Origin: Microbacterium kunmingense
Lineage (GTDB): Bacteria; Actinomycetota; Actinomycetes; Actinomycetales; Microbacteriaceae
Assembly: GCF_023155745.1 (NCBI RefSeq)
Contig: NZ_JAKNUS010000006.1
Span: 1 to 64,000, forward strand
Length of the DNA stretch: 64,000 nt
Direction of reading: 5' to 3'
Shown here in pieces: positions 1 to 8,339 of this stretch. The position numbers and the translations under genes are program-made. The notes beneath the pieces are model-generated. The model was not told the origin of the DNA and did no database searches. It saw nothing but the letters and a program-made list of their open reading frames with translations. Within the stretch, counting starts at the first letter, position 1; each line of letters opens with the position of its first letter.

Positions 1-119
1 ACGCTCGCACCGCGGCCCTTGACCCCTGGCTGGAGCACTACAACACTGGACGTCGCCACTCAGCACTCGGAGGCAAGCCCCCGATCAGCCGCCTGCAACC
101 AACGTCCTGACCCGGTACA
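1..119 (+). mobile_element. Right end of an IS481-family insertion sequence (partial)
   Basis: The first bases encode the last residues of an IS481-type transposase. They are followed by a terminal segment ending in ACA at 117-119, and the likely right inverted repeat is about 101-119. Directly beyond it lies TCTAGG (120-125), which fits the NCTAGN target reported for IS481 itself. The CTAG contains the serB stop codon read on the minus strand. The left part of the element is outside the window, so the second repeat and the target duplication cannot be checked. Confidence 0.7.
3..110 (+). CDS. IS481-family transposase, C-terminal fragment
   Basis: An open frame from the window edge to TGA at 108-110 encodes 35 residues containing WLEHYN, RRHSALGG and PPISRL. 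This is the characteristic C-terminal signature of IS481 DDE transposases (rve integrase core). The protein cuts and joins the element ends. Only the tail is visible, so intactness cannot be judged. The frame is truncated by the window, not by a visible mutation. Confidence 0.75.
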   Translation, partial: ARTAALDPWLEHYNTGRRHSALGGKPPISRLQPTS

Positions 120-120
120 T

Positions 121-759
121 CTAGGGCAGCAGGGGGATGACCTCGCGGAGGTCAACCGGACCGATCACCAGGTCCGCCTCGGCGCGGACGAGGGGCTTGG
201 CGTTGAACGCCAGGCCCAGACCCGCGAGGGACATCATCACGAGGTCGTTCGCCCCGTCGCCGATGGCGACGGTGCGCGCCCGGGGAATCCCGTGGTCCTC
301 GGCCCACGCCGCCAGGGTGGCGGCCTTCCCCTCGGCGTCGACGATGGGACCGGAGACCTGGCCCGTCAGGGCGTCGCCGGAGACGGCGAGTCGGTTGGCC
401 CGCCAGAGATCCACGCCGAGGGCCGGTGCGATGTCGTCGAGGATCTCGTGGAAGCCCCCGGAGACGACACCCACGACTCCGCCGCGTTCGTGCACCGCCG
501 CAATGAGTTCGGCGGCGCCCGGGGTCGGCTCGACGCGCCCGCGCACGCGCTCGAGGGCCACCACGGGGACCCCGGCGAGCGTCTCGACCCGGGCGCGCAG
601 GCTCGTGGCGAAGTCGACCTCGCCGCGCATCGCCGCCTCCGTCGCGGCGGCGACCTCCGGCCCCCGGCCGGCTTCCTCGGCGATGAGCTCGATCACCTCG
701 TTGCGGATCAGGGTCGAATCGGCGTCGAGGACGACGAGGAATCGCGTGGGATCACTCAC
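121..759 (-). CDS. serB: Phosphoserine phosphatase SerB
   Basis: HAD-superfamily phosphatase of 212 residues that hydrolyses phosphoserine in the last step of serine synthesis. Motif I is FLVVLDADSTL near the N terminus, with D-A-D-S-T instead of the usual D-x-D-x-T. A GVVSGGF motif II and the GDGANDLVMM motif typical of SerB follow. No N-terminal ACT domain is present, unlike longer actinobacterial SerB proteins. The GTG start at 759 is chosen because homology begins there and a TACGGT hexamer ends 6 bases upstream, suggesting a leaderless message. The TAG stop lies inside the CTAG target of the adjoining IS481-type element, so the reading frame appears intact. Confidence 0.88.
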   Translation of the reverse strand: MSDPTRFLVVLDADSTLIRNEVIELIAEEAGRGPEVAAATEAAMRGEVDFATSLRARVETLAGVPVVALERVRGRVEPTPGAAELIAAVHERGGVVGVVSGGFHEILDDIAPALGVDLWRANRLAVSGDALTGQVSGPIVDAEGKAATLAAWAEDHGIPRARTVAIGDGANDLVMMSLAGLGLAFNAKPLVRAEADLVIGPVDLREVIPLLP

Positions 760-765
760 CCCTTC

Positions 766-771
766 ACCGTA
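766..771 (-). promoter_or_regulatory. Putative -10 element of serB (leaderless)
   Basis: TACGGT on the minus strand is followed by 6 bases and then the serB GTG. This is the spacing expected if transcription starts at the start codon. No clear -35 was identified. Confidence 0.4.
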
Positions 772-787
772 GCGGCGGCGCGACGGG

Positions 788-2032
788 TCACCGATCGACG
801 AAGACTCCCTTGCCGACCACGGTGATCCCGCTGTCGGTGACGGTGAACCCGCGGGCGATGTCGCGTTCGCGATCGACCCCCACCGTGGCGCCGTCGGCCA
901 TGACGACGTTCTTGTCGAGGATGGCGCGGTGGATCCTGGCCCCGGCACCGACCTGCACGTGGTCGAACAGCACGGCGTCGGTGATCGTCGAGCCGCCCGC
1001 GGCGAGTGTCCAGGGGCCCACGACGCTGCGCTCGAGATGCGTTCCGGACAGGACGGAACCGAGCGAGACGATCGAATCGATCGAGTTGCCGATCCGGCCC
1101 ACCGAGTCGCGGACGAACTTCGCTGGCGGCGAGTTCACAGCCTGCGAGTGGATCGGCCACTGCATGTTGTACAGGTTGAAAACGGGCAGGGTGGAGATGA
1201 GGTCCTGGTGGGCCTCGAAGAACGAGTCGATCGTCCCGACGTCGCGCCAGTACGACCGGTCGCGATCGGTCGACCCCGGCACGTCGTTGCGGACCATGTC
1301 GTAGACGCCGGCCTCACCGCGACCGACGAAGTACGGGACGATGTCGCCGCCCATGTCGTGGTTGGAGGTGGGGATCTCCCCGTCGGCCTCGACCGCTTCG
1401 ATCAGCGCGTCGGCATCGAAGATGTAGTTGCCCATGGAGGCCAGCACCTGGTCGGGCGCATCGGCGAGCCCCTCGGGGTGCTGCGGCTTCTCGAGGAAGT
1501 CGCGGATGCGACTGGGGTCGTCTGGGTCGACGTCGATCACCCCGAACTGATCGGCCAGCGAGATCGGCTGCCGGATGCCCGCCACGGTGGCTCGGGCGCC
1601 GGACTCGATGTGGGCGGCGAGCATCTGCCGGAAATCCATGCGGTACACGTGATCGGCGCCGATGACGATGACGATGTCGGGCTGTTCGTCGTTGATGAGG
1701 TTCAGGCTCTGCAAGATGGCGTCGGCGGACCCCGAGAACCACCGCTTCCCCAACCGCTGCTGCGCCGGCACCGAGGCGACGTAGGAGTCCAGCAGCGCCG
1801 ACATCCGCCAGGTCTGCGACACGTGGCGGTCGAGGCTGTGCGACTTGTACTGGGTCAGCACGACGATCTGCCGCAGCCCCGAGTTGATGAGGTTCGATAT
1901 CGCGAAGTCGATCAGCCGGTACTGGCCGCCGAACGGCACGGCCGGCTTGGCGCGATCGGCGGTCAGGGGCATGAGTCGCTTCCCCTCGCCGCCGGCGAGG
2001 ATGATTCCGAAGACCTTCGGCGCTGCAGGCAT
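788..2032 (-). CDS. glgC: Glucose-1-phosphate adenylyltransferase (ADP-glucose pyrophosphorylase)
   Basis: A 414-residue enzyme making ADP-glucose from ATP and glucose 1-phosphate for glycogen synthesis. The N-terminal nucleotidyltransferase domain starts with [15 protein letters not shown] and has the AKPAVPFGG and [10 protein letters not shown] segments of GlgC. A C-terminal left-handed beta-helix (about residues 290-400) follows. Length is normal for the family (about 410). It is divergent from glgA across 77 bases, the usual actinobacterial arrangement. A TAGGGT hexamer lies 6 bases upstream of its ATG, so the transcript may be leaderless. Confidence 0.96.
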   Translation of the reverse strand: MPAAPKVFGIILAGGEGKRLMPLTADRAKPAVPFGGQYRLIDFAISNLINSGLRQIVVLTQYKSHSLDRHVSQTWRMSALLDSYVASVPAQQRLGKRWFSGSADAILQSLNLINDEQPDIVIVIGADHVYRMDFRQMLAAHIESGARATVAGIRQPISLADQFGVIDVDPDDPSRIRDFLEKPQHPEGLADAPDQVLASMGNYIFDADALIEAVEADGEIPTSNHDMGGDIVPYFVGRGEAGVYDMVRNDVPGSTDRDRSYWRDVGTIDSFFEAHQDLISTLPVFNLYNMQWPIHSQAVNSPPAKFVRDSVGRIGNSIDSIVSLGSVLSGTHLERSVVGPWTLAAGGSTITDAVLFDHVQVGAGARIHRAILDKNVVMADGATVGVDRERDIARGFTVTDSGITVVGKGVFVDR

Positions 2033-2038
2033 GGCACC

Positions 2039-2102
2039 ACCCTAGGCCCGCTTCCGCGCTGGTACCCAGCGTCTGTCCACAGTTGCCCGCGTGTACTAGG
2101 TT
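2039..2102. promoter_or_regulatory. Divergent glgC/glgA promoter region with two -10 elements
   Basis: On the minus strand TAGGGT (2039-2044) is followed by 6 bases and the glgC ATG. On the plus strand TAGGTT (2097-2102) is followed by 7 bases and the glgA ATG at 2110. Both fit leaderless initiation, so the two glycogen genes probably share this 77-base control region. Confidence 0.45.
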
Positions 2103-2109
2103 TCGACCC

Positions 2110-3315
2110 ATGCGCGTGGACATGATCACCAAGGAATACCCGCCGGAGATCTACGGAGGCGCCGGCGTGCATGTGACCGAACTGGTCCGGGCGCTGCGCG
2201 AGGGCGGGGCCGGGGCGCCCGTCGACGTGAATGTGCGCGCCTTCGGCGCGGACCGCGACGAGCCGGGCACGACCTCGTATCGCGTGCCCGCCGAGCTCGC
2301 CGCGGCCAATGCCGCCGTGCAGACCCTGGGCACCGACCTCGAGATCGTGACGGATGTCGCCGGCGCCGACGTCGTGCACAGCCACACCTGGTACGCGAAC
2401 TTCGCCGGCCACCTCTCCTCGCTCCTGCACGGCATCCCGCACGTGCTGACCGCGCACAGCCTCGAGCCGCTCCGCCCATGGAAGGCGGAGCAGCTCGGCG
2501 GCGGCTACGCGGTGTCGAGCTGGGTGGAGAAGGTGGCCTACGAGCACGCCGCCGCGATCGTGGCGGTCAGCGAAGGCATGCGTGCGGACATCCTCCGCAG
2601 CTACCCCGCCGTGGACCCCGGGAAGGTGCGGGTGATCTACAACGGCATCGACACCGACTCCTGGCATCCGGTGACCGACGATCCGCTCCTGGCGCGGCTG
2701 GGCGTCGACCCGGCACGGCCCTCGGTCGTCTTCGTCGGGCGCATCACCCGTCAGAAGGGCCTGCCGTACCTCCTGCGCGCCGCGGCACAGCTGCCTCCGG
2801 AGGTGCAGCTGGTGCTGTGCGCCGGAGCCCCCGACACCCCGCAGATCATGGCCGAGGTCGAAGAGCTCGTCCGAGGCCTGCAGGAGACGCGCGACGGGGT
2901 GGTGTGGCTCGACCGACTGCTCTCACGTCACGAGCTGTGCACGGTGCTCACCGCCGCGACCGCCTTCGTCTGCCCCTCGGTGTACGAGCCCCTCGGGATC
3001 GTGAATCTGGAGGCGATGGCGTGCGGCGCCGCCGTCGTCGGCACCGCCACCGGTGGCATCCCCGAGGTCGTCGTCGACGGGGTCACCGGCCGGCTCGTGC
3101 CGATCGAGCAGATGGATGACGGCACGGGGACCCCGCTCGATCCCGACCGGTTCGTCGACGACCTCGCCGCCGCCCTCATCGACGTCGTCGGCGATCCCAC
3201 ACGCGCCCGCGCCTGGGGGGAAGCCGGACGCCGTCGGGCGATCACCGACTTCAGCTGGCAGAGCATCGCCGCCCAGACCGCGGCGCTGTATCGGGAGGTC
3301 GTCGCGGCGCCGTGA
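2110..3315 (+). CDS. glgA: Glycogen synthase, actinobacterial GT4 type
   Basis: GT4 glycosyltransferase of 401 residues, of the actinobacterial glycogen synthase family (TIGR02149 type, also called GlgM in mycobacteria), which uses ADP-glucose. Visible features are the N-terminal MITKEYPPEIYGGAGVH, the FVGRITRQKG loop, and the E-x7-E motif region YEPLGIVNLEAMACG near residue 305. The ATG at 2110 is preferred over an in-frame ATG at 2083 because the conserved MRVDMITKEYPPE begins there and a TAGGTT -10 sits 7 bases upstream. In mycobacteria this family can make maltose 1-phosphate as well as extend glucan. That activity cannot be told from sequence. Confidence 0.93.
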   Translation: MRVDMITKEYPPEIYGGAGVHVTELVRALREGGAGAPVDVNVRAFGADRDEPGTTSYRVPAELAAANAAVQTLGTDLEIVTDVAGADVVHSHTWYANFAGHLSSLLHGIPHVLTAHSLEPLRPWKAEQLGGGYAVSSWVEKVAYEHAAAIVAVSEGMRADILRSYPAVDPGKVRVIYNGIDTDSWHPVTDDPLLARLGVDPARPSVVFVGRITRQKGLPYLLRAAAQLPPEVQLVLCAGAPDTPQIMAEVEELVRGLQETRDGVVWLDRLLSRHELCTVLTAATAFVCPSVYEPLGIVNLEAMACGAAVVGTATGGIPEVVVDGVTGRLVPIEQMDDGTGTPLDPDRFVDDLAAALIDVVGDPTRARAWGEAGRRRAITDFSWQSIAAQTAALYREVVAAP

Positions 3316-3333
3316 CGGGCGGGACCTGGCCGA

Positions 3334-3339
3334 TAGGGT
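3334..3339 (+). promoter_or_regulatory. Putative -10 element of the ABC ATPase gene (leaderless)
   Basis: TAGGGT ends 6 bases before the ATG at 3346, which fits a leaderless transcript. Confidence 0.4.
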
Positions 3340-3345
3340 GGGGTC

Positions 3346-4131
3346 ATGCCGCAGGTGCTGGAGTTCTCCGACGTCGTCGTCCGCAGGAACGCCCGTGACA
3401 TCGTCGATCACCTCGACTGGGAGGTCAGCGACGATCAGCGGTGGGTGGTGCTGGGGCCCAACGGTGCCGGCAAGACCACGATCCTGCAGCTCGCGGACAC
3501 TCTGATCCATCCCACGTCGGGCGCCGTGACCATCCTCGGGGAGAGACTGGGCCGAACGGATGTCTTCGAGCTGCGTCCCCGCATCGGCTTCGCCTCCAGC
3601 GCCATGGCGCGGCGCATCCCCGCAGAGGAGACCGTCCTCGACGTGGTCCTGACGGCGGCGTTCTCGGTGGTCGGGCGCTGGCGCGAGGACTACGAGGACA
3701 TCGACGAACGCCGCGCCCTGCGCGTCCTGGCCGAATGGCGGTTGGACGATCTGGCCGACCGGACGTTCGGAACGCTGTCGGACGGCGAGCAGAAGCGGGT
3801 GCAGATCGCCCGCTCGATCATGACCGACCCCGAGCTGCTGCTCCTGGACGAACCGACCGCCAGCCTCGATCTCGGCGCCCGGGAGGATCTGCTGACCCTG
3901 CTCGGCGGATACGCCCAGGCGCCGACGACCCCGGCCATGGTGATGGTCACGCACCATGTCGAGGAGATCCCGGTCGGCTTCACGCACGTGCTGCTGCTGC
4001 GGGACGGGCGCGCCGTCGCTTCCGGCCCGATCGCCGAGGCGCTGACGGGGGAGTCGCTGACCGAGACCTTCGGCACGCCGATCACGCTCCGCGAGGAGGA
4101 CGGTCGTTTCACCGCGCGCGCGGCGCGGTGA
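3346..4131 (+). CDS. ABC transporter ATP-binding protein (orphan)
   Basis: A 261-residue ABC ATPase with Walker A GPNGAGKTT, signature LSDGEQKRVQIAR, Walker B LLLLDEPTA and a switch histidine in VTHHVEEIP. It is most like the YlmA-type ATPases related to molybdate/iron importers that occur without an adjacent permease. No membrane partner gene lies next to it, so the substrate is unknown. It starts 30 bases after glgA but has its own apparent promoter, so it need not be cotranscribed. Confidence 0.88.
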   Translation: MPQVLEFSDVVVRRNARDIVDHLDWEVSDDQRWVVLGPNGAGKTTILQLADTLIHPTSGAVTILGERLGRTDVFELRPRIGFASSAMARRIPAEETVLDVVLTAAFSVVGRWREDYEDIDERRALRVLAEWRLDDLADRTFGTLSDGEQKRVQIARSIMTDPELLLLDEPTASLDLGAREDLLTLLGGYAQAPTTPAMVMVTHHVEEIPVGFTHVLLLRDGRAVASGPIAEALTGESLTETFGTPITLREEDGRFTARAAR

Positions 4132-4181
4132 CGAGGCCCTCGCCGCGGGGACGCGGTTCGGTGGTCCGGGCCGAGGCCTGG

Positions 4182-4187
4182 TAGACT
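4182..4187 (+). promoter_or_regulatory. Putative -10 element of rpmE2
   Basis: TAGACT matches the actinobacterial housekeeping -10 (TANNNT). It would give a leader of roughly 45-50 bases before the rpmE2 ATG at 4242. Nothing else recognisable lies in this leader. Confidence 0.4.
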
Positions 4188-4241
4188 CACTCGCTGGTGC
4201 TCTCGCACAACAGACTTTCCGTCGCTCCCGCAAGGATTCCC

Positions 4242-4493
4242 ATGAAGACTGACATCCACCCCGACTACCGCGCTGTCGTGTTCCGCGACCTCGGCTCGGG
4301 CGAGACCTTCCTCACCCGTTCCACCGTCACCAGCGACAAGACGATCGAGCTCGACGGTGTCGAGTACCCCGTCATCGACGTCGAGATCTCGTCGGCCTCG
4401 CACCCGTTCTACACGGGCAAGCAGCGCATCCTGGACTCGGCCGGTCGCGTCGAGAAGTTCAACCAGCGCTTCAAGAACTTCGGCGGCCGCTGA
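4242..4493 (+). CDS. rpmE2: 50S ribosomal protein L31 type B
   Basis: An 83-residue protein beginning [10 protein letters not shown], with [10 protein letters not shown] and [12 protein letters not shown], diagnostic of L31 type B. It binds the large ribosomal subunit at the central protuberance. The zinc-ligating cysteines of classical L31 are absent, as expected for this paralogue, which in many bacteria replaces the zinc form under zinc limitation. The ATG at 4242 fits family length. An upstream in-frame ATG at 4197 would add an unrelated extension. A strong terminator follows. Confidence 0.96.
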   Translation: MKTDIHPDYRAVVFRDLGSGETFLTRSTVTSDKTIELDGVEYPVIDVEISSASHPFYTGKQRILDSAGRVEKFNQRFKNFGGR

Positions 4494-4501
4494 GCCGCCC
4501 G

Positions 4502-4532
4502 AAAAGCCCCCGACCTCGGTCGGGGGCTTTTT
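4502..4532. terminator. Bidirectional intrinsic terminator
   Basis: A 13-base-pair perfect stem (4502-4514 with 4519-4531) closes a CTCG tetraloop, with A-rich and T-rich flanks. It serves rpmE2 on the plus strand and, by symmetry, the exonuclease gene ending at 4539 on the minus strand. Confidence 0.93.
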
Positions 4533-4538
4533 CGCGCG

Positions 4539-5294
4539 TCATCTGACCGGCCACGTGCCGTCCACCGGCTCGGCCGGATCGATCCGACCGATCCTCACGA
4601 AGTACTCGGTGAGGCTCGCCGCCTGGTCGCGCGCCCAGGCGATCTGCTCGACGTGGACAGCACGCGCCGTCGAGGGGAGCGCGTCGCGATAACGCCGAGC
4701 GAGGGCGTGAGCGACGCGTCCCGCCGCCCGCGCATCCGCCGCCGCCTCATGCGCCTCCTCGAGCGGAACGGCGTAGTGCTCGGCCACCTTCGCGAGCGTC
4801 CGTTTCCCCCGTCTGAAGCGGTCGTAGTGCCGGTCGATCACGAGGGGATCGAACACCGGGTTCGGCTGGTCCAGGGGAGCGACGCCGTGCCGCAGCGCCT
4901 CGTGGTGCAGCAGGGAGAAGTCGTAGGCGGCGTTGTAGGCCACCACCGGGATGCCGGCATCGAGGATGCCGCGAAGGCACCCCACGATCTCCGCGACGAC
5001 CTCGCCGGCGGGTCGGCCGGTGGCGCGCGCCTCGGCGGTGGAGATCCCGTGCACGGCGGTCGCCGCCGCCGGGATCACCACGCCCGGGTCTGCGCGCCAT
5101 GACCGTCCGCAGATCGCCGCCCCCGAGGCATCCAGCAACCCGACGTGCGCGGTGACCACACGGTCGGCGCGCACATCGACGCCGGTGGTCTCGAGGTCGA
5201 AGACGCCGATGACGCGCAGCCAGGGGGGAGAGTCTGCGCGGAGGGGCACCGGTGCCGGTGCGCCGGGGTCGGGTACGGGGCGAGGGATCGTCAT
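4539..5294 (-). CDS. DEDDh-type 3'-5' exonuclease (DnaQ/RNase T superfamily)
   Basis: A 251-residue exonuclease-domain protein. The ExoI motif is GVFDLETTGVD (Asp and Glu metal ligands), the ExoII region is VAYNAAYDFSLL, and the ExoIII histidine-aspartate motif is HEAAADARA. It is annotated in actinobacteria as an exonuclease domain protein or the epsilon-like subunit of DNA polymerase III. It is not fused to a polymerase or UvrC-like domain, so a proofreading role is not shown. It is divergent from the hydrolase gene starting at 5348. Confidence 0.88.
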   Translation of the reverse strand: MTIPRPVPDPGAPAPVPLRADSPPWLRVIGVFDLETTGVDVRADRVVTAHVGLLDASGAAICGRSWRADPGVVIPAAATAVHGISTAEARATGRPAGEVVAEIVGCLRGILDAGIPVVAYNAAYDFSLLHHEALRHGVAPLDQPNPVFDPLVIDRHYDRFRRGKRTLAKVAEHYAVPLEEAHEAAADARAAGRVAHALARRYRDALPSTARAVHVEQIAWARDQAASLTEYFVRIGRIDPAEPVDGTWPVR

Positions 5295-5335
5295 GGCTCC
5301 GGACCGTACGCGCCGGTCCCGACATCGACGGCCGG

Positions 5336-5341
5336 TTAGAC
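5336..5341 (+). promoter_or_regulatory. Putative -10 element of the alpha/beta hydrolase gene (leaderless)
   Basis: TAGACT is followed by 6 bases and the GTG at 5348. It supports that start over longer in-frame alternatives. Confidence 0.45.
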
Positions 5342-5347
5342 TCGAGC

Positions 5348-6247
5348 GTGTCGATTCCCCACCCCGAGGTGCCCGCCCCGCGCGCCGTGGTCTCCGAGGG
5401 TGAGCGGGTCGAGATCCTGGGCGGCCGGACCGCCTACTGGACGTACGGGCCCGCCGATGCGGACGTCACGGTGCTGGCGGTGCACGGGTTCCGCGGCGAC
5501 CACCACGGGCTGGCCGCCATCGTCGGACTCCTTCCGGAGATCCGCGTGATCGTTCCCGACCTCCCGGGTTTCGGCGATTCGACCCCGCTTCCCGGGCGGC
5601 GCCACGACATCGACACCTATCGGACGTGGCTGCGCGAGGTGCACGCCGTCCTGGCCCCGGAAGCGGTGGTGCTGGGACACTCCTTCGGCTCGATCGTGGC
5701 TGCCGCGGCGGTCGCGGGAGGGCTCCCCACCACGCGGCTCATCCTCATCAACCCCATCGGCGCGCCGGCGCTCGAGGGTCCGCGCGGCATCCTCACCCGT
5801 CTCGCCGTCCTGTACTACCGGGCGGGGGCGCGGCTCCCGCGACGCATCGGCGAGTGGATCCTCCGGCAGCGGACGATCGTGCGGGGGATGAGCGTGGCGA
5901 TGGCCAAGACGCGGCGGCGCGACCTCCGTCGCTACATCCACGATCAGCACGACCGCTACTTCTCGCGCTTCGCCGACCGCGATGTGCTCCGGGAGGCGTT
6001 CGAGGCGTCCGTCGGCAACGACGTGCGGGCCTACGCCTCCGCGATCGAGCAGCCGACGCTGCTGATCGTCGCCGAGCGCGATGACATCACCCCCCTGGCG
6101 GCCCAGCGCCGACTGCAGGAGCTCTTCCCTCGCGCGGAGCTGGTGGAGATACCCGAGGTCGGGCATCTCATCCACTACGAGACCCCGGGTCCCGCCGCGG
6201 CGGCCATCACCCGTTTTCTCGCGCCTTCCGCTGCCGATACGCGTTGA
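5348..6247 (+). CDS. Alpha/beta-fold hydrolase
   Basis: A 299-residue alpha/beta hydrolase of unknown substrate. Seen: an oxyanion-hole HGFRGDHHG segment, the nucleophile elbow GHSFGS (Ser near residue 113), an acid segment LLIVAERDDITP and a catalytic His in EVGHLIHYE near the C terminus. All triad positions are present, so it should be active. The GTG start at 5348 directly follows a -10 hexamer. Its 3' end overlaps the convergent CGNR gene by 41 bases. Confidence 0.87.
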   Translation: MSIPHPEVPAPRAVVSEGERVEILGGRTAYWTYGPADADVTVLAVHGFRGDHHGLAAIVGLLPEIRVIVPDLPGFGDSTPLPGRRHDIDTYRTWLREVHAVLAPEAVVLGHSFGSIVAAAAVAGGLPTTRLILINPIGAPALEGPRGILTRLAVLYYRAGARLPRRIGEWILRQRTIVRGMSVAMAKTRRRDLRRYIHDQHDRYFSRFADRDVLREAFEASVGNDVRAYASAIEQPTLLIVAERDDITPLAAQRRLQELFPRAELVEIPEVGHLIHYETPGPAAAAITRFLAPSAADTR

Positions 6248-6770
6248 CGTTCATCCGATTGCCGCAGTTGCCGGTGTCGCAGTACCGCTTGGACTTGTTC
6301 TTGGAGAAGTCGACGTAGACGCCGTCGCAGTCGTCGGCTGCGCAGCGCCGCACGCGGTCGTACTCGCCGGCGCGGATGACGTCGACGAAGGCCATCGCCG
6401 CGTCGACGAGCACCCGCGTCGCGAGGGGTGCGTCATCTCTCGTGGCGTGGATGTGCCAGTCCATCCCGTCGTGCTTCATCAGCCGAGGGAGGGCCTGACC
6501 GCGCCGGAGCATCTCGTTCACGAGCGGCACCGCCCCGTCGCGGTCGACGTCCCACAGCCCCTGCAGCTGGCGTCGCACTGCGCGAAGCGCCGCGAGCTCG
6601 GCATCGTCGCGGCGGATGACACCCGTGTACGGATTGATCCGCAGGTATTCGTCGAACTGCTCCGGGGTCGTCAGGGTGTCGACGGCTTCGACGCCGCCCA
6701 CGCCGGGCAGGGTGTTGACCAGGTAGGCGGCGGCGCGCAGATTGCTCTCCGTGTCATGGATGAAGACCAT
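6207..6770 (-). CDS. CGNR zinc-finger protein with ABATE domain (putative regulator)
   Basis: A 187-residue protein with an N-terminal ABATE-type domain and a C-terminal CGNR zinc finger. Cysteines are visible in RRCAADDCDGVYVDFS and in CDTGNCGNR. Such proteins are treated as putative stress-related transcriptional regulators, and ligands are unknown. The ATG at 6770 is chosen because AGGAG lies about 6 bases upstream. An in-frame ATG at 6785 lacks such a site. It is divergent from the EamA exporter, suggesting that it controls that gene and itself. Confidence 0.85.
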   Translation of the reverse strand: MVFIHDTESNLRAAAYLVNTLPGVGGVEAVDTLTTPEQFDEYLRINPYTGVIRRDDAELAALRAVRRQLQGLWDVDRDGAVPLVNEMLRRGQALPRLMKHDGMDWHIHATRDDAPLATRVLVDAAMAFVDVIRAGEYDRVRRCAADDCDGVYVDFSKNKSKRYCDTGNCGNRMNVNAYRQRKARENG

Positions 6771-6792
6771 GTTGACTCCTGACATTCTGCGC

Positions 6793-6809
6793 CACTAGTG
6801 TCACCAGTG
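6793..6809. promoter_or_regulatory. Repeated palindromic octamers between CGNR regulator and EamA exporter
   Basis: CACTAGTG (6793-6800) and CACCAGTG (6802-6809) are two near-identical octamers, the first a perfect palindrome. A possible minus-strand -10 (TACACT, 6806-6811) overlaps the second. The position between the divergent genes suits a regulator operator. Confidence 0.35.
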
Positions 6810-6832
6810 TACCCATTGTTCACTCCTGACAG

Positions 6833-7849
6833 ATGGATGATCCGATGACCGCGACCGCGCCGCTTCCCGTGCTCGTCGACGGCGTTTCCCGTCCCGCGCC
6901 GCGAGCGGCGACGACGGGCCTGGTGATGGCCTTGGCCTCCGCGCTGGCGTTCTCCTCGAGCGGGCCGTTCATGAAGCCGCTGCTGGAGGCCGGGTGGTCC
7001 CTCGGGGCTGCGCTCCTGGTGCGGATGGGACTGGCGGCCCTCGTCCTGTCTCCCGCGCTCGTGGCGACCCTCCTTCGTCAGCGGCGATTCGTCCGAGATC
7101 ACTGGGCGCTGATCATCGGCTTCGGCCTCATGCCGGTGGTGGGCTGTCAGCTGCTGTTCTTCTCCGCGATGCAGCGGATGCCGGTGGCGGTGGCGCTGCT
7201 GATCCAATACCTCGCACCGGTGATCCTGGTCGTCGCCGTCTGGATCCGCAGTCGCCGGCGACCCTCGGGCCTGGTGCTGGCGGGATCGGTGGTGGCGGTG
7301 TCGGGACTCGTTCTCGTCGTGGATGTCTCGGGAGCGGCGTTCGACCTGTGGGGCGTGCTGTTCGCGCTCGGTGCCGCCGTCTGCGTCTGCGCGTACTTCG
7401 TGATCGCCGAGCGCGCGGGCGATGACCTCCCGCCCCTCGCCCTCGCCGCGGCCGGACTGCTGTTCGGCACCCTGGTGATGGCGGTCCTGGCCGTCACCGG
7501 AATCCTGCCGTTCCGGGCGGTGGATGTCACGGTGACCCTCGCCGGAGCCGAGGTCGCGTGGTGGATTCCGGTGCTGTGGGTCGGGGCGGTGGCGACCTCG
7601 GTGGGGTACGGGCTCGGAGTGATGGCCGTGCCGCGGATCGGTTCTCGCGTCGGGTCTTTCGTCGGACTCTCGGAGGTGCTGTTCGCTCTGGCCTTCGCCT
7701 GGATCTTCCTCGCCGAGGTGCCGGCTCCCATCCAGTTCGTCGGCGGAGCGCTCATCCTCGCTGGGGTCATCCTCGTCCGTCTCGACGCGACATCCTCGGT
7801 CGGTGGCCGGGGAGCGCCGGCTACGATTCCCGTCGTGCCAGCTCCATGA
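6833..7849 (+). CDS. EamA/DMT-family transporter
   Basis: A 338-residue integral membrane protein with about ten predicted hydrophobic segments arranged as two EamA repeats (residues about 25-160 and 175-315). This is the drug/metabolite transporter superfamily that exports amino acids or small metabolites. The second half contains the characteristic FVGLSEVLFALAFAWIFLAEVP. Substrate is unknown. Start is ATG 6833, or ATG 6845 four codons later; no strong Shine-Dalgarno decides. The stop overlaps the convergent Lrp gene by 29 bases. Confidence 0.88.
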   Translation: MDDPMTATAPLPVLVDGVSRPAPRAATTGLVMALASALAFSSSGPFMKPLLEAGWSLGAALLVRMGLAALVLSPALVATLLRQRRFVRDHWALIIGFGLMPVVGCQLLFFSAMQRMPVAVALLIQYLAPVILVVAVWIRSRRRPSGLVLAGSVVAVSGLVLVVDVSGAAFDLWGVLFALGAAVCVCAYFVIAERAGDDLPPLALAAAGLLFGTLVMAVLAVTGILPFRAVDVTVTLAGAEVAWWIPVLWVGAVATSVGYGLGVMAVPRIGSRVGSFVGLSEVLFALAFAWIFLAEVPAPIQFVGGALILAGVILVRLDATSSVGGRGAPATIPVVPAP

Positions 7850-8294
7850 GCGGGCGCACGCGGTAACCGATGACCTCCCCCATGACGAGGGAGGTCTCGG
7901 TGCGCTCGACGCCCTCGATGGCGAGGATCCTGGCGTCGGTGTCGAACAGATGCTGGGTGTCGCGGCAGGCCACACGCACGAGCAGGTCGACCTGACCGCT
8001 GAGGCCGTGGACCTGCACGATCTCCGGCACTCGTCCGAGCTCCGCGGTGATGCGGGGGAGGTCGGCCTGGCGCACCGTCACGCTGAGGAACGCCTCGATC
8101 GGGAATCCCAGCGCCTCGGGCGAGATGGCGCGTTCGTAGGAGAGGAAGACGCCCGCGCGCTCCAGTCGCGACATCCGCGCCTGGACGGTGTTGCGCGACA
8201 GGCCCAGGCGCTCCGCGAGCGCGACGACCGTGGCGCGGGGATCGTCGGAGAGGGCGGCGAGGAGCTCGATGTCGACATGGTCGAGAGTGCTCAT
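7821..8294 (-). CDS. Lrp/AsnC-family transcriptional regulator, likely of bkdABC
   Basis: A 157-residue regulator with an N-terminal helix-turn-helix (IELLAALSDDPRATVVALAE then GLSRNTVQARMSRLE) and a C-terminal RAM ligand-binding domain. Length is standard. It is divergent from the branched-chain dehydrogenase operon, the position occupied by the Lrp-type activator BkdR in Pseudomonas. A role sensing branched-chain amino acids is therefore likely but inferred. TAATCT (minus strand, 8303-8308) lies 8 bases upstream of the ATG. An inverted repeat in the intergenic region is a candidate operator. Confidence 0.9.
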   Translation of the reverse strand: MSTLDHVDIELLAALSDDPRATVVALAERLGLSRNTVQARMSRLERAGVFLSYERAISPEALGFPIEAFLSVTVRQADLPRITAELGRVPEIVQVHGLSGQVDLLVRVACRDTQHLFDTDARILAIEGVERTETSLVMGEVIGYRVRPLMELARRES

Positions 8295-8339
8295 AGTGCG
8301 AAAGATTAGCAGGTCGATGCGCGACCGCCTGCGCATGTT

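Noticed and set aside
121..948. Longer serB starting at 948
   Set aside because: The extra 63 codons overlap glgC coding sequence and are not SerB-like; GTG 759 with a -10 hexamer is better.
4502..4532. Riboswitch or attenuator near rpmE2
   Set aside because: The hairpin is downstream of the gene, not in the leader, and is a standard terminator.
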